DNA of 56,083 bases, from contig CAMOUL010000013.1 of assembly GCA_946626605.1 (NCBI GenBank), forward strand, positions 1-56,083, read 5' to 3'. Shown here one piece after another: positions 45,106 through 53,113 of this stretch (its first letter is position 1; every line of letters begins with the position of its first letter). Origin of the DNA: an uncultured Bacteroidales bacterium. Its GTDB lineage: Bacteria; Bacteroidota; Bacteroidia; Bacteroidales; Paludibacteraceae. Under the pieces are notes generated by a model that was given only the letters and a program-made list of their open reading frames with translations, ran no database searches and was not told the origin of the DNA. A program made the translations under genes and the position numbers.

Positions 45106-45985
45106 CCACCGCCCCCTCGGCAGAAATAATCATCCGGGTCGGCACGCCTAACCATAACGGCAAGTTGTGTTCTACATGCCCGACGGGGGCATTGAAAAGA
45201 ATGGGGTAGTCGTAGTCTGCGACTGCCTCTTTTATGGTCTCATAGATGGTACAACCCATTCCGGGATCGTCTTCACAATCGCTGAATTGACCTACGATCA
45301 ATCCTCCAAGACCCGCTAAAACACCGCTCATACGCAGATTATTCATCATCCGGTCAATATGGTAATGCCGCTCTGCGATATCTTCAATCAGCAAAATCGG
45401 TTTCTGACGGCTCAATGCTGACGGCTGTATGCTGACGGCTGCATGCTGAATGCTGAAAGCCGTTCCTTGCAGACCATAGAGAACGGAGAGGTTGCCGCCG
45501 ATGAGGGGGCCTTCTGCTGCTCCGAAACGGTTCAGCGGATGGGCTTCCCACCGATATTCCAATGGCTCGCCCTTCAATGCCTTTCTTAGCGCCATAATCG
45601 GTTCGCTCTCTTCCGGCAGCGTTGCGATATGCTTGCACATGATGCCATGAAGAGAGGGCTGATGGCAGATGGCGGATAACTGGTGAAGGGCGGTGATGTC
45701 GCTAAAACCGATAATGGGTTTTCCGATGGGAGCAATACGGTCGATGATGCGTTGCAGTCCGTATCCGCCGCGCGAACAAAGGATGAAGTCTATATCGCTG
45801 TCCGCCAGCGCCGCATTGAGATCCGAAGCCCGCTGTTCATCCGTTCCGGCAAAACGTCCCCATTGCGCGCGTGCGTACGCGCCCTCGCTCACTTTATATC
45901 CCCACGCGCGCAGGCGTGCAGAGGCTTGGTCAATATAGGTCGGGTCGATAACCCCGGACGGAGAAATGATACGGATATGTTTCAT
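45065..45985 (-). CDS. ldcA: LD-carboxypeptidase (peptidase family S66)
   Basis: S66 motifs: the nucleophile Ser in FILCSRGGYGLQRIIDRIAP, then FSDITALHQ, and LIEDIAERHYHIDRMM. It cleaves the L,D bond of muropeptide tetrapeptides in peptidoglycan recycling. 306 residues. The segment SIQHAAVSIQPSALSRQ (before ILLIEDIAE) is written by eight 7-bp repeats, and SAICHQPS by a smaller array. Catalytic residues lie outside. Its last codons overlap a convergent gene. It shares one base with the SDR stop, so the two are coupled. Confidence 0.9.
   Translation of the reverse strand: MKHIRIISPSGVIDPTYIDQASARLRAWGYKVSEGAYARAQWGRFAGTDEQRASDLNAALADSDIDFILCSRGGYGLQRIIDRIAPIGKPIIGFSDITALHQLSAICHQPSLHGIMCKHIATLPEESEPIMALRKALKGEPLEYRWEAHPLNRFGAAEGPLIGGNLSVLYGLQGTAFSIQHAAVSIQPSALSRQKPILLIEDIAERHYHIDRMMNNLRMSGVLAGLGGLIVGQFSDCEDDPGMGCTIYETIKEAVADYDYPILFNAPVGHVEHNLPLWLGVPTRMIISAEGAVVSTCEGPVLRTCT
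45071..45118. repeat. 24-bp tandem duplication at convergent gene ends
   Basis: 45071-45094 and 45095-45118 match at 21 of 24 bases (GCAAGTAC...CACC...CCCCTC). The duplication spans the stop codon of the small lipoprotein (45103-45105) and the last codons of ldcA. Confidence 0.85.
45404..45459. repeat. Heptamer array inside ldcA
   Basis: Eight 7-bp units: CTGACGG, CTCAATG, CTGACGG, CTGTATG, CTGACGG, CTGCATG, CTGAATG, CTGAAAG. On the coding strand it gives a 7-residue period (SIQ..AV, SIQ..AL, SRQ). Confidence 0.93.
45658..45678. repeat. Short heptamer array inside ldcA
   Basis: GCTGATG, GCAGATG, GCGGATA. It encodes part of SAICHQPS, an extra loop after the conserved FSDITALH. Confidence 0.6.
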
Positions 45986-46791
45986 TACGAGTAGAGCTTA
46001 TGTTCTATCCAGTTCACCAGTCGTTTCGGTAGGATTCGGTCGAGGAAGCAAAGTACCCGATACAGGAATCCGCCCACATATTGCGGTCTTGGCGAATGAC
46101 AGGTAGCGATATGATAGAACAGCTTCGCCATTTGTTCGGGTTGCATGCCGGCTCGCTCGTCCCGCTCCATATTTGCAATCGCCTTATGCGCAGAGCGGTA
46201 GATCTCTTCGCCTGCCGTGGATTTGTTGCGAGCATCGGTAAATCCGGTACTCACATCGCCCGGCATCATCACAGAAACGGAAATCCCGAAAGCCCGTACT
46301 TCGTTTGCCAGCGCAAGCGCCATGGCGTTGATAGCGGCTTTCGATGCGGAGTAGAAAGCCTGATACGGAACGGGTAGTTGGGCTGCGACCGAAGAGGTGT
46401 AGATGATCCTTCCGTAGCCTTGTCGGCGTAACTGCGGCAGGACAGCTTGCGTGAAACGCACCGCGCCCATGAAGTTCACGTCCATCTGATGCTCCGCGTC
46501 GGCGATCGTTGTATATTCGATCGGTCCGGAGATACCATAACCGGCATTGGAGATGACGACGTCGATGTGATCGGTCTGCGTTAAGACCTCTTCGATGGCC
46601 TTCTTGCAGCTCGCCTCGTCGCACACATCGCATTTAACATGCGTTATGGAACCTTTGCCCGAATGGTTGTCCGCTCTGTCGGGAGCACCCGACCGGCTCA
46701 ACTCAAAAACACGCCAGCCCCGCTCTGTGAAGAGCGAGGCTGTAGCTTTTCCGATACCCGAACTGCCGCCGGTGATGATTAGTGTTTGCAT
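45985..46791 (-). CDS. Short-chain dehydrogenase, possible 3-ketodihydrosphinganine reductase
   Basis: Start ATG 46791 (a TTG one codon earlier is less likely). Cofactor motif TGGSSGIGKATASLF, then SNAGYG, the Ser of YTSSVA and the YxxxK in YQAFYSASKAAINAM. A C-terminal extension with a hydrophobic stretch (GGFLYRVLCFLDRILPKRLV) could bind the membrane. 268 residues. It sits between serine palmitoyltransferase and ldcA on one strand; with its membrane-leaning end this suggests the keto-reduction after SPT, but many SDRs look alike. Confidence 0.75.
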   Translation of the reverse strand: MQTLIITGGSSGIGKATASLFTERGWRVFELSRSGAPDRADNHSGKGSITHVKCDVCDEASCKKAIEEVLTQTDHIDVVISNAGYGISGPIEYTTIADAEHQMDVNFMGAVRFTQAVLPQLRRQGYGRIIYTSSVAAQLPVPYQAFYSASKAAINAMALALANEVRAFGISVSVMMPGDVSTGFTDARNKSTAGEEIYRSAHKAIANMERDERAGMQPEQMAKLFYHIATCHSPRPQYVGGFLYRVLCFLDRILPKRLVNWIEHKLYS

Positions 46792-46826
46792 CAATTATCA
46801 ATTGTCAATTGTCAATTGTCAACTAT
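46792..46826. repeat. Heptamer array between spt and the SDR gene
   Basis: CAATTAT, CAATTGT, CAATTGT, CAATTGT, CAACTAT: five units filling the whole space from the spt stop codon to the SDR start. CAATTGT is similar to the AATTGAT unit at 25556. Confidence 0.93.
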
Positions 46827-48010
46827 CACATTTGCGGTGCGCCTTCTTGCAGCACGCGTGCGATGATCTGAACGGCTTCGTCGATGATAGGCTCCGTATG
46901 GGTTGCCATCAGCGTTGTACGCAGCAGGCACTCGCCTTCTACGCAAGCCGGCGCGATAACCGGGTTCACATAAACGCCTTCTTCGAACATCTTCTTACCG
47001 AAATACAGGGTGTCCAGCGTCTTGTAGGTGAAGATCGGCACGATAGGCGTCGGCGCCTCGATGATCTTCACGCCGTTAGCCAGCAGCTGTTTCTGGAAAT
47101 ACTTGGCGATATTCATCAGTCGTGTCGGCCTCTCCGGGTCAAGGATCAGCTGGTGCAGCGCTTCCAGCGCCGTAGCAGCCGAGCACGGAGTGATCGATGC
47201 GGAGAAGATGAACGGGCGGCTCACGTGGCGCAACCAGTCCGCTACGCGGTGAGAGGTCAGCATACATCCGCCGATAGAAGCCAACGATTTGGAGAAGGTC
47301 AGCATCGTGATATCTACCTTGTCCGTCAGACCGAAATGGGCTGCGGTACCGCGACCGCCGGGACCTAACACACCGAATCCGTGGGCGTCATCGACCATCA
47401 CACGGGCACCGTATTTCTCGGCTAATGCACATATCTCCGGCAGCTTGCATATGTCGCCGCGCATGGAGAACACGCCGTCGGTCACAATCAGCTTTCCGGC
47501 ATTCTCCGGAATGGATTTCAGTTGGCGCTCCAGGTCCTGCATGTCCGAGTGGCGGTAACGAAGTACCTTCGCAAAACTCAGACGGCAAGCGTCATAGATA
47601 GAAGCATGGTTCTCACGGTCGTTCAGGATATAATCATCCTTGCCGCAGATGGCGGAGATAATGGCTAAGTTGGTCTGGAAACCCGTCGAGACAGTCATGC
47701 ACTCCTCGTAACCCGTGAAGGCGGCTATCTCGCGCTCCAGCTGCAGGTGCAAGTCCAGCGTACCGTTCAGGAAACGGCTGCCGCTCACGCCTGTTCCGTA
47801 TTTATCCAAGGCCTCATGTCCGGCTTTGATAACCGCCTCGTTCTCTGTGAAACCGAGGTAGTTATTCGAGCCTAACATGATCACGCGGTGGTTCTCCATC
47901 TGCACCACAGGGGCTTGACGGCTCTCCAACTCGTGGAAATACGGATAGATACCTAATTTGCGAACCTGTTTGAGCGTCTCAAAATGGTCGCATTTTTCAA
48001 ATAAATCCAT
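46826..48010 (-). CDS. spt: Serine palmitoyltransferase (alpha-oxoamine synthase family)
   Basis: PLP-dependent alpha-oxoamine synthase of 394 residues. The PLP Lys lies in TFSKSLASIGG; MVDDAHGFGVLGPGGRGTAA and LNDRENHASIYDACRLS are present. The N terminus (LGIYPYFHELESRQ) and absence of a transit region match SPT of Bacteroides more than glycine acetyltransferase or BioF. It condenses serine with a long-chain acyl-CoA to 3-ketodihydrosphinganine. Kbl remains an alternative. It lies 1 bp from mdh. Confidence 0.85.
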   Translation of the reverse strand: MDLFEKCDHFETLKQVRKLGIYPYFHELESRQAPVVQMENHRVIMLGSNNYLGFTENEAVIKAGHEALDKYGTGVSGSRFLNGTLDLHLQLEREIAAFTGYEECMTVSTGFQTNLAIISAICGKDDYILNDRENHASIYDACRLSFAKVLRYRHSDMQDLERQLKSIPENAGKLIVTDGVFSMRGDICKLPEICALAEKYGARVMVDDAHGFGVLGPGGRGTAAHFGLTDKVDITMLTFSKSLASIGGCMLTSHRVADWLRHVSRPFIFSASITPCSAATALEALHQLILDPERPTRLMNIAKYFQKQLLANGVKIIEAPTPIVPIFTYKTLDTLYFGKKMFEEGVYVNPVIAPACVEGECLLRTTLMATHTEPIIDEAVQIIARVLQEGAPQM

Positions 48011-48011
48011 A

Positions 48012-48953
48012 TTAGAGGACGTTTAGATCCTTTAAAATCGCGGTTGTCTTACGAACGGCAGCCTCGCTCTCGTGCAGTTTGGCGCGCTCCTCTTCGCTGA
48101 TATTCAGCTCCAGAATCTTCTCAATACCGTTCTTGCCGATGATACAAGGTACACCGATGGTGATGTCCTTCATGCCGTACTCGCCTTCGAGGGCAGCGGA
48201 GCAAGGGATCATCTTCTTCTGGTCCTTGATGATGGCCTCTGCAACGCTTGCAGCAGCTGCACCCGGAGCCATCCATGCACTCGTACCCAGCAGACCCGTC
48301 AGCGTTGCGCCGCCTACCATCGTGCTCTTAACCACGTTCTCCAGCTCCTCTTTCGACAGGAACTCGCTGACGTTGATACCTTTGTAGGTCGTGTAGCTCG
48401 TCAGAGGAATCATCGTCGTGTCGCCGTGACCACCGATGACGAAACCGTCCACGTCGTTCGCGTTGCATTTCAGAGCCTGGCTCAGGAAGTATTTCAGACG
48501 TGCGCTGTCGAGTGCGCCACCCATACCGATTACGCGGTTGCGCGGCAGCTTCAGAGCGTGCAGCGTCAGGTATGCCATCGTGTCCATCGGGTTGGAGACA
48601 ACAACGAGGATAGCGTTCGGGCTGTATTTGAGGACCTGGTCGCAAACGCTCTTTACGATACCTGCGTTTACGCCGATCAGCTCCTCACGCGTCATACCCG
48701 GTTTACGGGGCAGACCCGAAGTGATGATCACTACGTCGCTACCGCTGGTCTTCGAATAATCATTCGTCACACCCGTTACTACGGTGTCGAAGCCCATCAG
48801 CTGAGCCGTTTGCATGATATCCATGGCTTTGCCCTCTGCAAAACCCTCTTTGATGTCGATCAGACATACCTCGTTAGCCACCTCATTTACGGCCAACACG
48901 TTCGCGCAAGTAGCACCTACGTTACCTGCGCCTACAACTGTTACTTTACTCAT
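48012..48953 (-). CDS. mdh: Malate dehydrogenase
   Basis: 313 residues of the LDH-like malate dehydrogenase type. NAD motif VTVVGAGNVGATCANVLA; substrate loop SGLPRKPGMTREELI; catalytic His in IGGHGDTTMIPL. Cytoplasmic, interconverts malate and oxaloacetate. It has its own promoter with a palindromic -33 region (48994-49025) and is followed after 1 bp by spt, so spt, the SDR and ldcA may be cotranscribed from it. Confidence 0.95.
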   Translation of the reverse strand: MSKVTVVGAGNVGATCANVLAVNEVANEVCLIDIKEGFAEGKAMDIMQTAQLMGFDTVVTGVTNDYSKTSGSDVVIITSGLPRKPGMTREELIGVNAGIVKSVCDQVLKYSPNAILVVVSNPMDTMAYLTLHALKLPRNRVIGMGGALDSARLKYFLSQALKCNANDVDGFVIGGHGDTTMIPLTSYTTYKGINVSEFLSKEELENVVKSTMVGGATLTGLLGTSAWMAPGAAAASVAEAIIKDQKKMIPCSAALEGEYGMKDITIGVPCIIGKNGIEKILELNISEEERAKLHESEAAVRKTTAILKDLNVL

Positions 48954-48993
48954 AGTATTTGTATATTTTATGCATTAATTTTCAAAAAGCCTG

Positions 48994-49025
48994 CAAATTT
49001 ACGATTTTTTTTGTATATATACAAA
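48994..49025 (-). promoter_or_regulatory. Promoter of mdh, with palindromic -33 region
   Basis: On the minus strand TTTG (49022-49025) and TAAATTTG (48994-49001) are 20 bp apart. The -33 box lies in TTGTATATATACAA (49011-49024), a variant of the palindrome at 22312 and 33001. Confidence 0.8.
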
Positions 49026-49042
49026 TTTTTCTCCATAATTCT

Positions 49043-50068
49043 TCAATTTTTCTCCATTTTTTGCAGCCTGATTGTCAAAATGGCTTGTTCGATGATATCA
49101 TCTTGGTCTGAACTGCTCATCGTAATGGGGATATCCGGTTCGATTCCGTTCTCTATATCTTTCTTGTCCCGGTCGTACATCCGCACGCTGGAGAGACGCA
49201 CCATCCATCCGTTCGGCATCTCGTAACTCATCGGCATTCCTCCGCCTCCTCCGCTGGTGCCTCCGATGATGTGTGCATAAGGCACGTACCGCATGATATT
49301 GACGAACAGGTTGGCTGCCGAATACGACCGCCGGTTACACAGTACTGCCACCGGCCTTTTCCATTTGCTTCCAACCATGGAAGCGTCGGCTGTCAACGGC
49401 TCGAAATCCGAGAAATCGTTATGTCCCGGTCCTGTTTTATGACGCCAGTAACCGATGGTCTCATTCTCCGTGAAGAAGGGCGAAGAAAGGCGGTACGCGT
49501 TGGTGATATCTCCGCCGCCGTTATTGCGCACGTCGATAATCAGACCCTCGCATTGCTCGAAGGCTTTGAAAACCCAGTAGATATTCCCCGCCGAGAAAGA
49601 GTTGGAGAAACTGGGATAATAGATATATCCCACTCTTCCGCTGTCTATCGTGTTGTAGTACAACCCGCCGGCAACGCGGCAGTCTCGCAGATACATAGCC
49701 TGCAACCGTGAGTCAAAATTGGCGGGGAAGGTATCAAACCACGCGGTGTTGGCGGAGCGGTCAAAAGCGGAGTAGAGATTCACATGCCCGTCGCGCAAGG
49801 AGTCCAACATCCCTGCGCACAGGTCAAAAAGTGCCACTTGGTGGCTGGGCTTGAGTTGTGCTGCTTTGGCGACATACTCCTCGCGGATGGCATCCCAGTC
49901 GATGCCTTTCTCCTCGATGTAGCAATAACGCGTGTCGATGATCTGCCAAAGCCCTTCGATATTGGTCACAGGGTCCGCGGAATAACTCATCTCCTCTTTG
50001 GCGTGACAACCGCTCAGCAGCCACATGCCCGCGAGCGCAATTCCTATAAAATATATCTTTGTCTTCAT
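49043..50068 (-). CDS. S41 family peptidase, lipoprotein
   Basis: Lipoprotein signal MKTKIYFIGIALAGMWLLSGC (Cys21). The S41 core shows GLIIDVRNNGGGDITNAYRL and VAVLCNRRSYSAANLFVNIM, with the Ser after RRSY the likely nucleophile, then GGTSGGGGG. There is no PDZ domain; the N-terminal part has the tricorn-like EGLWQIIDTRYCYIEEKGI. 341 residues. Probably a periplasmic protease or peptidase. It overlaps the DUF3316 gene by 4 bp (ATGA). Confidence 0.88.
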   Translation of the reverse strand: MKTKIYFIGIALAGMWLLSGCHAKEEMSYSADPVTNIEGLWQIIDTRYCYIEEKGIDWDAIREEYVAKAAQLKPSHQVALFDLCAGMLDSLRDGHVNLYSAFDRSANTAWFDTFPANFDSRLQAMYLRDCRVAGGLYYNTIDSGRVGYIYYPSFSNSFSAGNIYWVFKAFEQCEGLIIDVRNNGGGDITNAYRLSSPFFTENETIGYWRHKTGPGHNDFSDFEPLTADASMVGSKWKRPVAVLCNRRSYSAANLFVNIMRYVPYAHIIGGTSGGGGGMPMSYEMPNGWMVRLSSVRMYDRDKKDIENGIEPDIPITMSSSDQDDIIEQAILTIRLQKMEKN

Positions 50069-50931
50069 AAGCGTGAATGGGGGTTAATCCGGTATTTCCA
50101 GATACATCCGATGACGAGATTAATCTGGTTGCGCGAGAAATGCAGATCTTTCGTGCCGTAGTCGTTCAACTCGTGCGCTGCGCCGACACGCCAGGTAGAG
50201 TGGGGAAACTGCAAGTCAAGCGTCAATTCGTGTTTGAGGGTATGATGGTTCCAAGGCCCCGAACAACGGGCTTGGCCCGGCACGCCTTGTGAGATCTCGT
50301 AGTACGACTCCCAGTATTCCGGCAGGAAGTCAAAACCGATCAGGTTCGTGCGGATGAGATAATTCAACCGGTAGCTGGTTTTCTTTCCGTAGAACGACCA
50401 GCTCACACCACCCATCGCCATCGCCTCTACCGCGACGTCAAACGACACAATCTTGTTGACATTGGAGCCATGCTCTCTGACCGCAAAACTGCCTTCCAGA
50501 TAGGGTCCTACGTGTACTTTGAGACGGTCGTCGATCCATTTCCAACAATAGAATGCGCCCCATCCGGCATCAATATGCAGACTATAGAAAAGATTCGACC
50601 GGGCGGTGTTGACCGATCGTCCTGCGGCGAGATCGACCCGTCCGACGTGTCCCCAGTTCGCCAACCGGCCTGTCCTGCCTGACTTCGTGTCCTGACGGAA
50701 AGCCTGCCACCACTCGTTACCCAAACCCAACTGCCAACCTCTGTAAGCCATCGGACTGAGATAGGTGTCTATCTGCCGTCCATACCCCGCATGGATCTTG
50801 AGCACGTTGGTATGTTCCTGCGCGTACGCCTCTGCCGCCGCGGGCTTCCCTTCCGTCCCGTAAGTCCCTTCTTGTGCGTTTAGCGGCAAAAAGAAGAGCG
50901 CCAAGAGCATGATGCCGAATACTTTTTTCAT
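50065..50931 (-). CDS. DUF3316 family outer-membrane protein
   Basis: Signal peptide MKKVFGIMLLALFFLPLNAQ. The mature protein (268 residues) is beta-rich with DTYLSPMAYRGWQLGLGNEW near the start, the DUF3316 pattern, and a barrel-like ending (FSRNQINLVIGCIWKYRINP). Likely an outer-membrane barrel, role unknown. It is upstream of, and coupled to, the S41 peptidase gene. It has its own promoter (50956-50987). Confidence 0.8.
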   Translation of the reverse strand: MKKVFGIMLLALFFLPLNAQEGTYGTEGKPAAAEAYAQEHTNVLKIHAGYGRQIDTYLSPMAYRGWQLGLGNEWWQAFRQDTKSGRTGRLANWGHVGRVDLAAGRSVNTARSNLFYSLHIDAGWGAFYCWKWIDDRLKVHVGPYLEGSFAVREHGSNVNKIVSFDVAVEAMAMGGVSWSFYGKKTSYRLNYLIRTNLIGFDFLPEYWESYYEISQGVPGQARCSGPWNHHTLKHELTLDLQFPHSTWRVGAAHELNDYGTKDLHFSRNQINLVIGCIWKYRINPHSRL

Positions 50932-50955
50932 ATACTCATCAGATTATTCCGGCTA

Positions 50956-50987
50956 CAAAGGTACAACAAAAATTGCTCATACGCAAA
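50956..50987 (-). promoter_or_regulatory. Promoter of the DUF3316-S41 operon
   Basis: On the minus strand TTTG (50984-50987) and TACCTTTG (50956-50963) are 20 bp apart, 25 bp before the ATG. Confidence 0.82.
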
Positions 50988-51026
50988 TTTTTCTGCGATT
51001 TTTTGCTTGGCGAAATGAAATTTCGC

Positions 51027-51180
51027 GATAATTAAAGAGCCGTAGGGCACTGCGTGGAGTATAAGCCCCTTGGAGACCGCGCGTCCCCAACGCGCCCTTC
51101 CGTCCGTGCCCCCTGCACGGAAACCACGGTCTCTACGGGGCATATACTCACGTAAGTAAAACTTAGGCTCTTTAATTATC
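51027..51180. other. 154-bp inverted-repeat element with three-way-junction fold
   Basis: The ends GATAATTAAAGAGCC (51027-51041) and GGCTCTTTAATTATC (51166-51180) are perfect 15-bp inverted repeats. Inside, further pairs line up (CGTG/CACG, AGTATA/TATACT, GCCCC/GGGGC, GAGACCG/CGGTCTC) and the centre holds two hairpins, GCGCGT/ACGCGC (51079-51095) and TCCGTGC/GCACGGA (51103-51121). The 427-bp gap between pyrG and the DUF3316 gene holds nothing else but two promoters. It could be a MITE-like element or a structured RNA. Confidence 0.75.
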
Positions 51181-51307
51181 CACAGCGGAAGTATGACGCG
51201 GGAAGCAAAAAAACGCTCATTGGCGTATGGCCGGCAGGACGCGAACGTAGCTACGGGGGAATTTTTGTTTTGGGAGAGAGAGGGGGGAAACAAAAAGGCA
51301 GATGTCC

Positions 51308-51338
51308 GAAAGTACTGCTTTTTTTAAAAATACGCAAG
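51308..51338 (-). promoter_or_regulatory. Possible promoter reading into the inverted-repeat element
   Basis: On the minus strand CTTG (51335-51338) and TACTTTCG (51308-51315) are 19 bp apart: one mismatch in each box. It would start a transcript near 51302 that runs through 51180-51027. Confidence 0.4.
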
Positions 51339-51358
51339 TATTTCTGCAATTTTTTTAT

Positions 51359-52960
51359 TCAAATTCCGATTGCGGCTCGGATAAAACTCAAAAATAATGG
51401 ATGAGGGTGCAGAATAGTACTGCTGTATTCAGGGTGAAATTGTGTGCCGATAAACCACGGGTGGTCTTGTAGCTCAATGATTTCCGTCAGACCGCTATCC
51501 GGATTGATGCCGGAGCAAATCAAGCCGTTTTCTTCCAGCTCCGGCTGGTAGGCGTGATTGAGCTCGTAACGGTGGCGATGCCGCTCTTGGATGCTTTCGC
51601 AGCCGTAGATCTCGCGCACGTGGCTTCCTTCTTTTAGTTGGCACGGATAAGCGCCCAGACGCATCGAACCGCCTTTGTTGATCGTACGTTTCTGGTCTTC
51701 CATCAGATCGATGATATTATGCGTCGTGTGCTCGTCAAACTCGGTCGAGTTAGCGTCCGCGTAGCCCAAGACATCTCGCGCAAACTCAATCGCCATACAT
51801 TGCATTCCCATGCAAATGCCAAAACAAGGGATCTTGTTCTCTCGCGCAAAACGGATAGCTTGTAACTTGCCTTCCACACCGCGATTCCCAAAGCCCGGAG
51901 CAATCACTATTCCCTGAAAATCAGCCAGTTGCTGCACATTCGCTTCGTGGATATCATCCGAGAGGATGGAGGTGAGGTTCAGCCTGCGGTTGTTGTACGC
52001 GGCGGCGTGCGAGAGGGCTTCCCGGATAGATTTATAGGCGTCCTGTAGCTGTACGTACTTGCCGACCAAAGCAATCTTAACCTCCTCTTGCGCATTCTCT
52101 AATCGGTTGAGAAACGCATTCCAAGAAGCCAAATCGGCTTCAGGCACAGAAGATACATCCAACCCGGTCTTCCGTAGAACCACTCGGTCGAGGCCTTCAT
52201 CTAACATATTCAGTGGCACGCGGTAGATAGTGGGCGCATCAATGGATTGAATAACCGCATCTTCGTCCACATTGCAGAACAACGCTACTTTTCTTCGCAT
52301 CTCCGTCGGGATCTCATGTTCGGTTCGCAGCACAATGATGTCCGGCTGTACACCTTCCTGCTGCAGGTCCTTCACGGAGTGTTGCGTCGGTTTGGTCTTC
52401 AGCTCTTTGGCTGCCGCCAGATAAGGTACGTACGTCAGATGGATGCAGCAGCAGTTCCTCCCCATCTCCCATCGTAGCTGTCGCATCGATTCGATGAACG
52501 GCAGCGACTCGATGTCTCCTACCGTACCGCCTATCTCGGTGATCACAAAATCAAACCGACCCGTTTGTCCCAGCGACGTGATATGATGTTTGATCTCATC
52601 GGTAATATGCGGGATGATCTGTACGGTCTTGCCCAGATAATCGCCGCGCCGCTCTTCCTCAATCACGTTCTGATAGATGCGTCCGGTGGTGATATTATTG
52701 GTCTTGTGCGTCTCGACATTCAAAAACCGCTCGTAATGACCCAAATCCAAATCCGCTTCATGCCCATCAACGGTCACATAACACTCTCCGTGCTCGTACG
52801 GATTGAGTGTGCCCGGATCCACGTTGATATACGGATCCAATTTCTGAATGGTTACCCGAAAACCGCGGGATTGCAGCAGTTTGCCTAATGACGCTGCAAT
52901 AATTCCCTTGCCCAGCGATGAAGACACGCCGCCCGTCACAAAAATATACTTCGTTTCCAT
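51359..52960 (-). CDS. pyrG: CTP synthase
   Basis: Start ATG 52960 gives METKYIFVTGGVSSSLGKGI. Synthase domain (residues about 1-265) with the P-loop SSSLGKGI; glutamine amidotransferase domain with the Cys nucleophile in CFGICMGMQCM, and the His/Glu in IGTQFHPEYSS. 533 residues, full length. Makes CTP from UTP, ATP and glutamine. Own promoter at 52993-53024, divergent to dapF. Confidence 0.96.
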   Translation of the reverse strand: METKYIFVTGGVSSSLGKGIIAASLGKLLQSRGFRVTIQKLDPYINVDPGTLNPYEHGECYVTVDGHEADLDLGHYERFLNVETHKTNNITTGRIYQNVIEEERRGDYLGKTVQIIPHITDEIKHHITSLGQTGRFDFVITEIGGTVGDIESLPFIESMRQLRWEMGRNCCCIHLTYVPYLAAAKELKTKPTQHSVKDLQQEGVQPDIIVLRTEHEIPTEMRRKVALFCNVDEDAVIQSIDAPTIYRVPLNMLDEGLDRVVLRKTGLDVSSVPEADLASWNAFLNRLENAQEEVKIALVGKYVQLQDAYKSIREALSHAAAYNNRRLNLTSILSDDIHEANVQQLADFQGIVIAPGFGNRGVEGKLQAIRFARENKIPCFGICMGMQCMAIEFARDVLGYADANSTEFDEHTTHNIIDLMEDQKRTINKGGSMRLGAYPCQLKEGSHVREIYGCESIQERHRHRYELNHAYQPELEENGLICSGINPDSGLTEIIELQDHPWFIGTQFHPEYSSTILHPHPLFLSFIRAAIGI

Positions 52961-52992
52961 ACTTCGAAAAGTTAAATTTTCATTACGGGCTG

Positions 52993-53024
52993 CAAAGATA
53001 GTAATTAAATTTGACAAAAACAAG
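52993..53024 (-). promoter_or_regulatory. Promoter of pyrG
   Basis: On the minus strand TATCTTTG (52993-53000) with CTTG (53021-53024) 20 bp upstream; 33 bp before the ATG. Confidence 0.7.
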
Positions 53025-53050
53025 AAAAATATGCCAAAAATGCATTTTTA

Positions 53051-53082
53051 TTTGCATATTTCATAAAAATAACGTAATTTTG
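53051..53082 (+). promoter_or_regulatory. Promoter of dapF
   Basis: TTTG (53051-53054) and TAATTTTG (53075-53082) are 20 bp apart. TTTGCATATT resembles one half of the palindrome seen at other promoters. It faces the pyrG promoter. Confidence 0.8.
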
Positions 53083-53113
53083 TCGCCGATTTTAAATTTT
53101 AATCGGATTAAAA

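Noticed and set aside
48072..49226. Plus-strand frame of 384 codons opposite mdh and the S41 peptidase gene
   Set aside because: It covers two well-supported genes and the mdh promoter; shadow frame.
50928..51293. Minus-strand frame of 121 codons across the pyrG-DUF3316 gap
   Set aside because: It runs through the inverted-repeat element and the promoter of the DUF3316 gene; its translation has no recognisable pattern.
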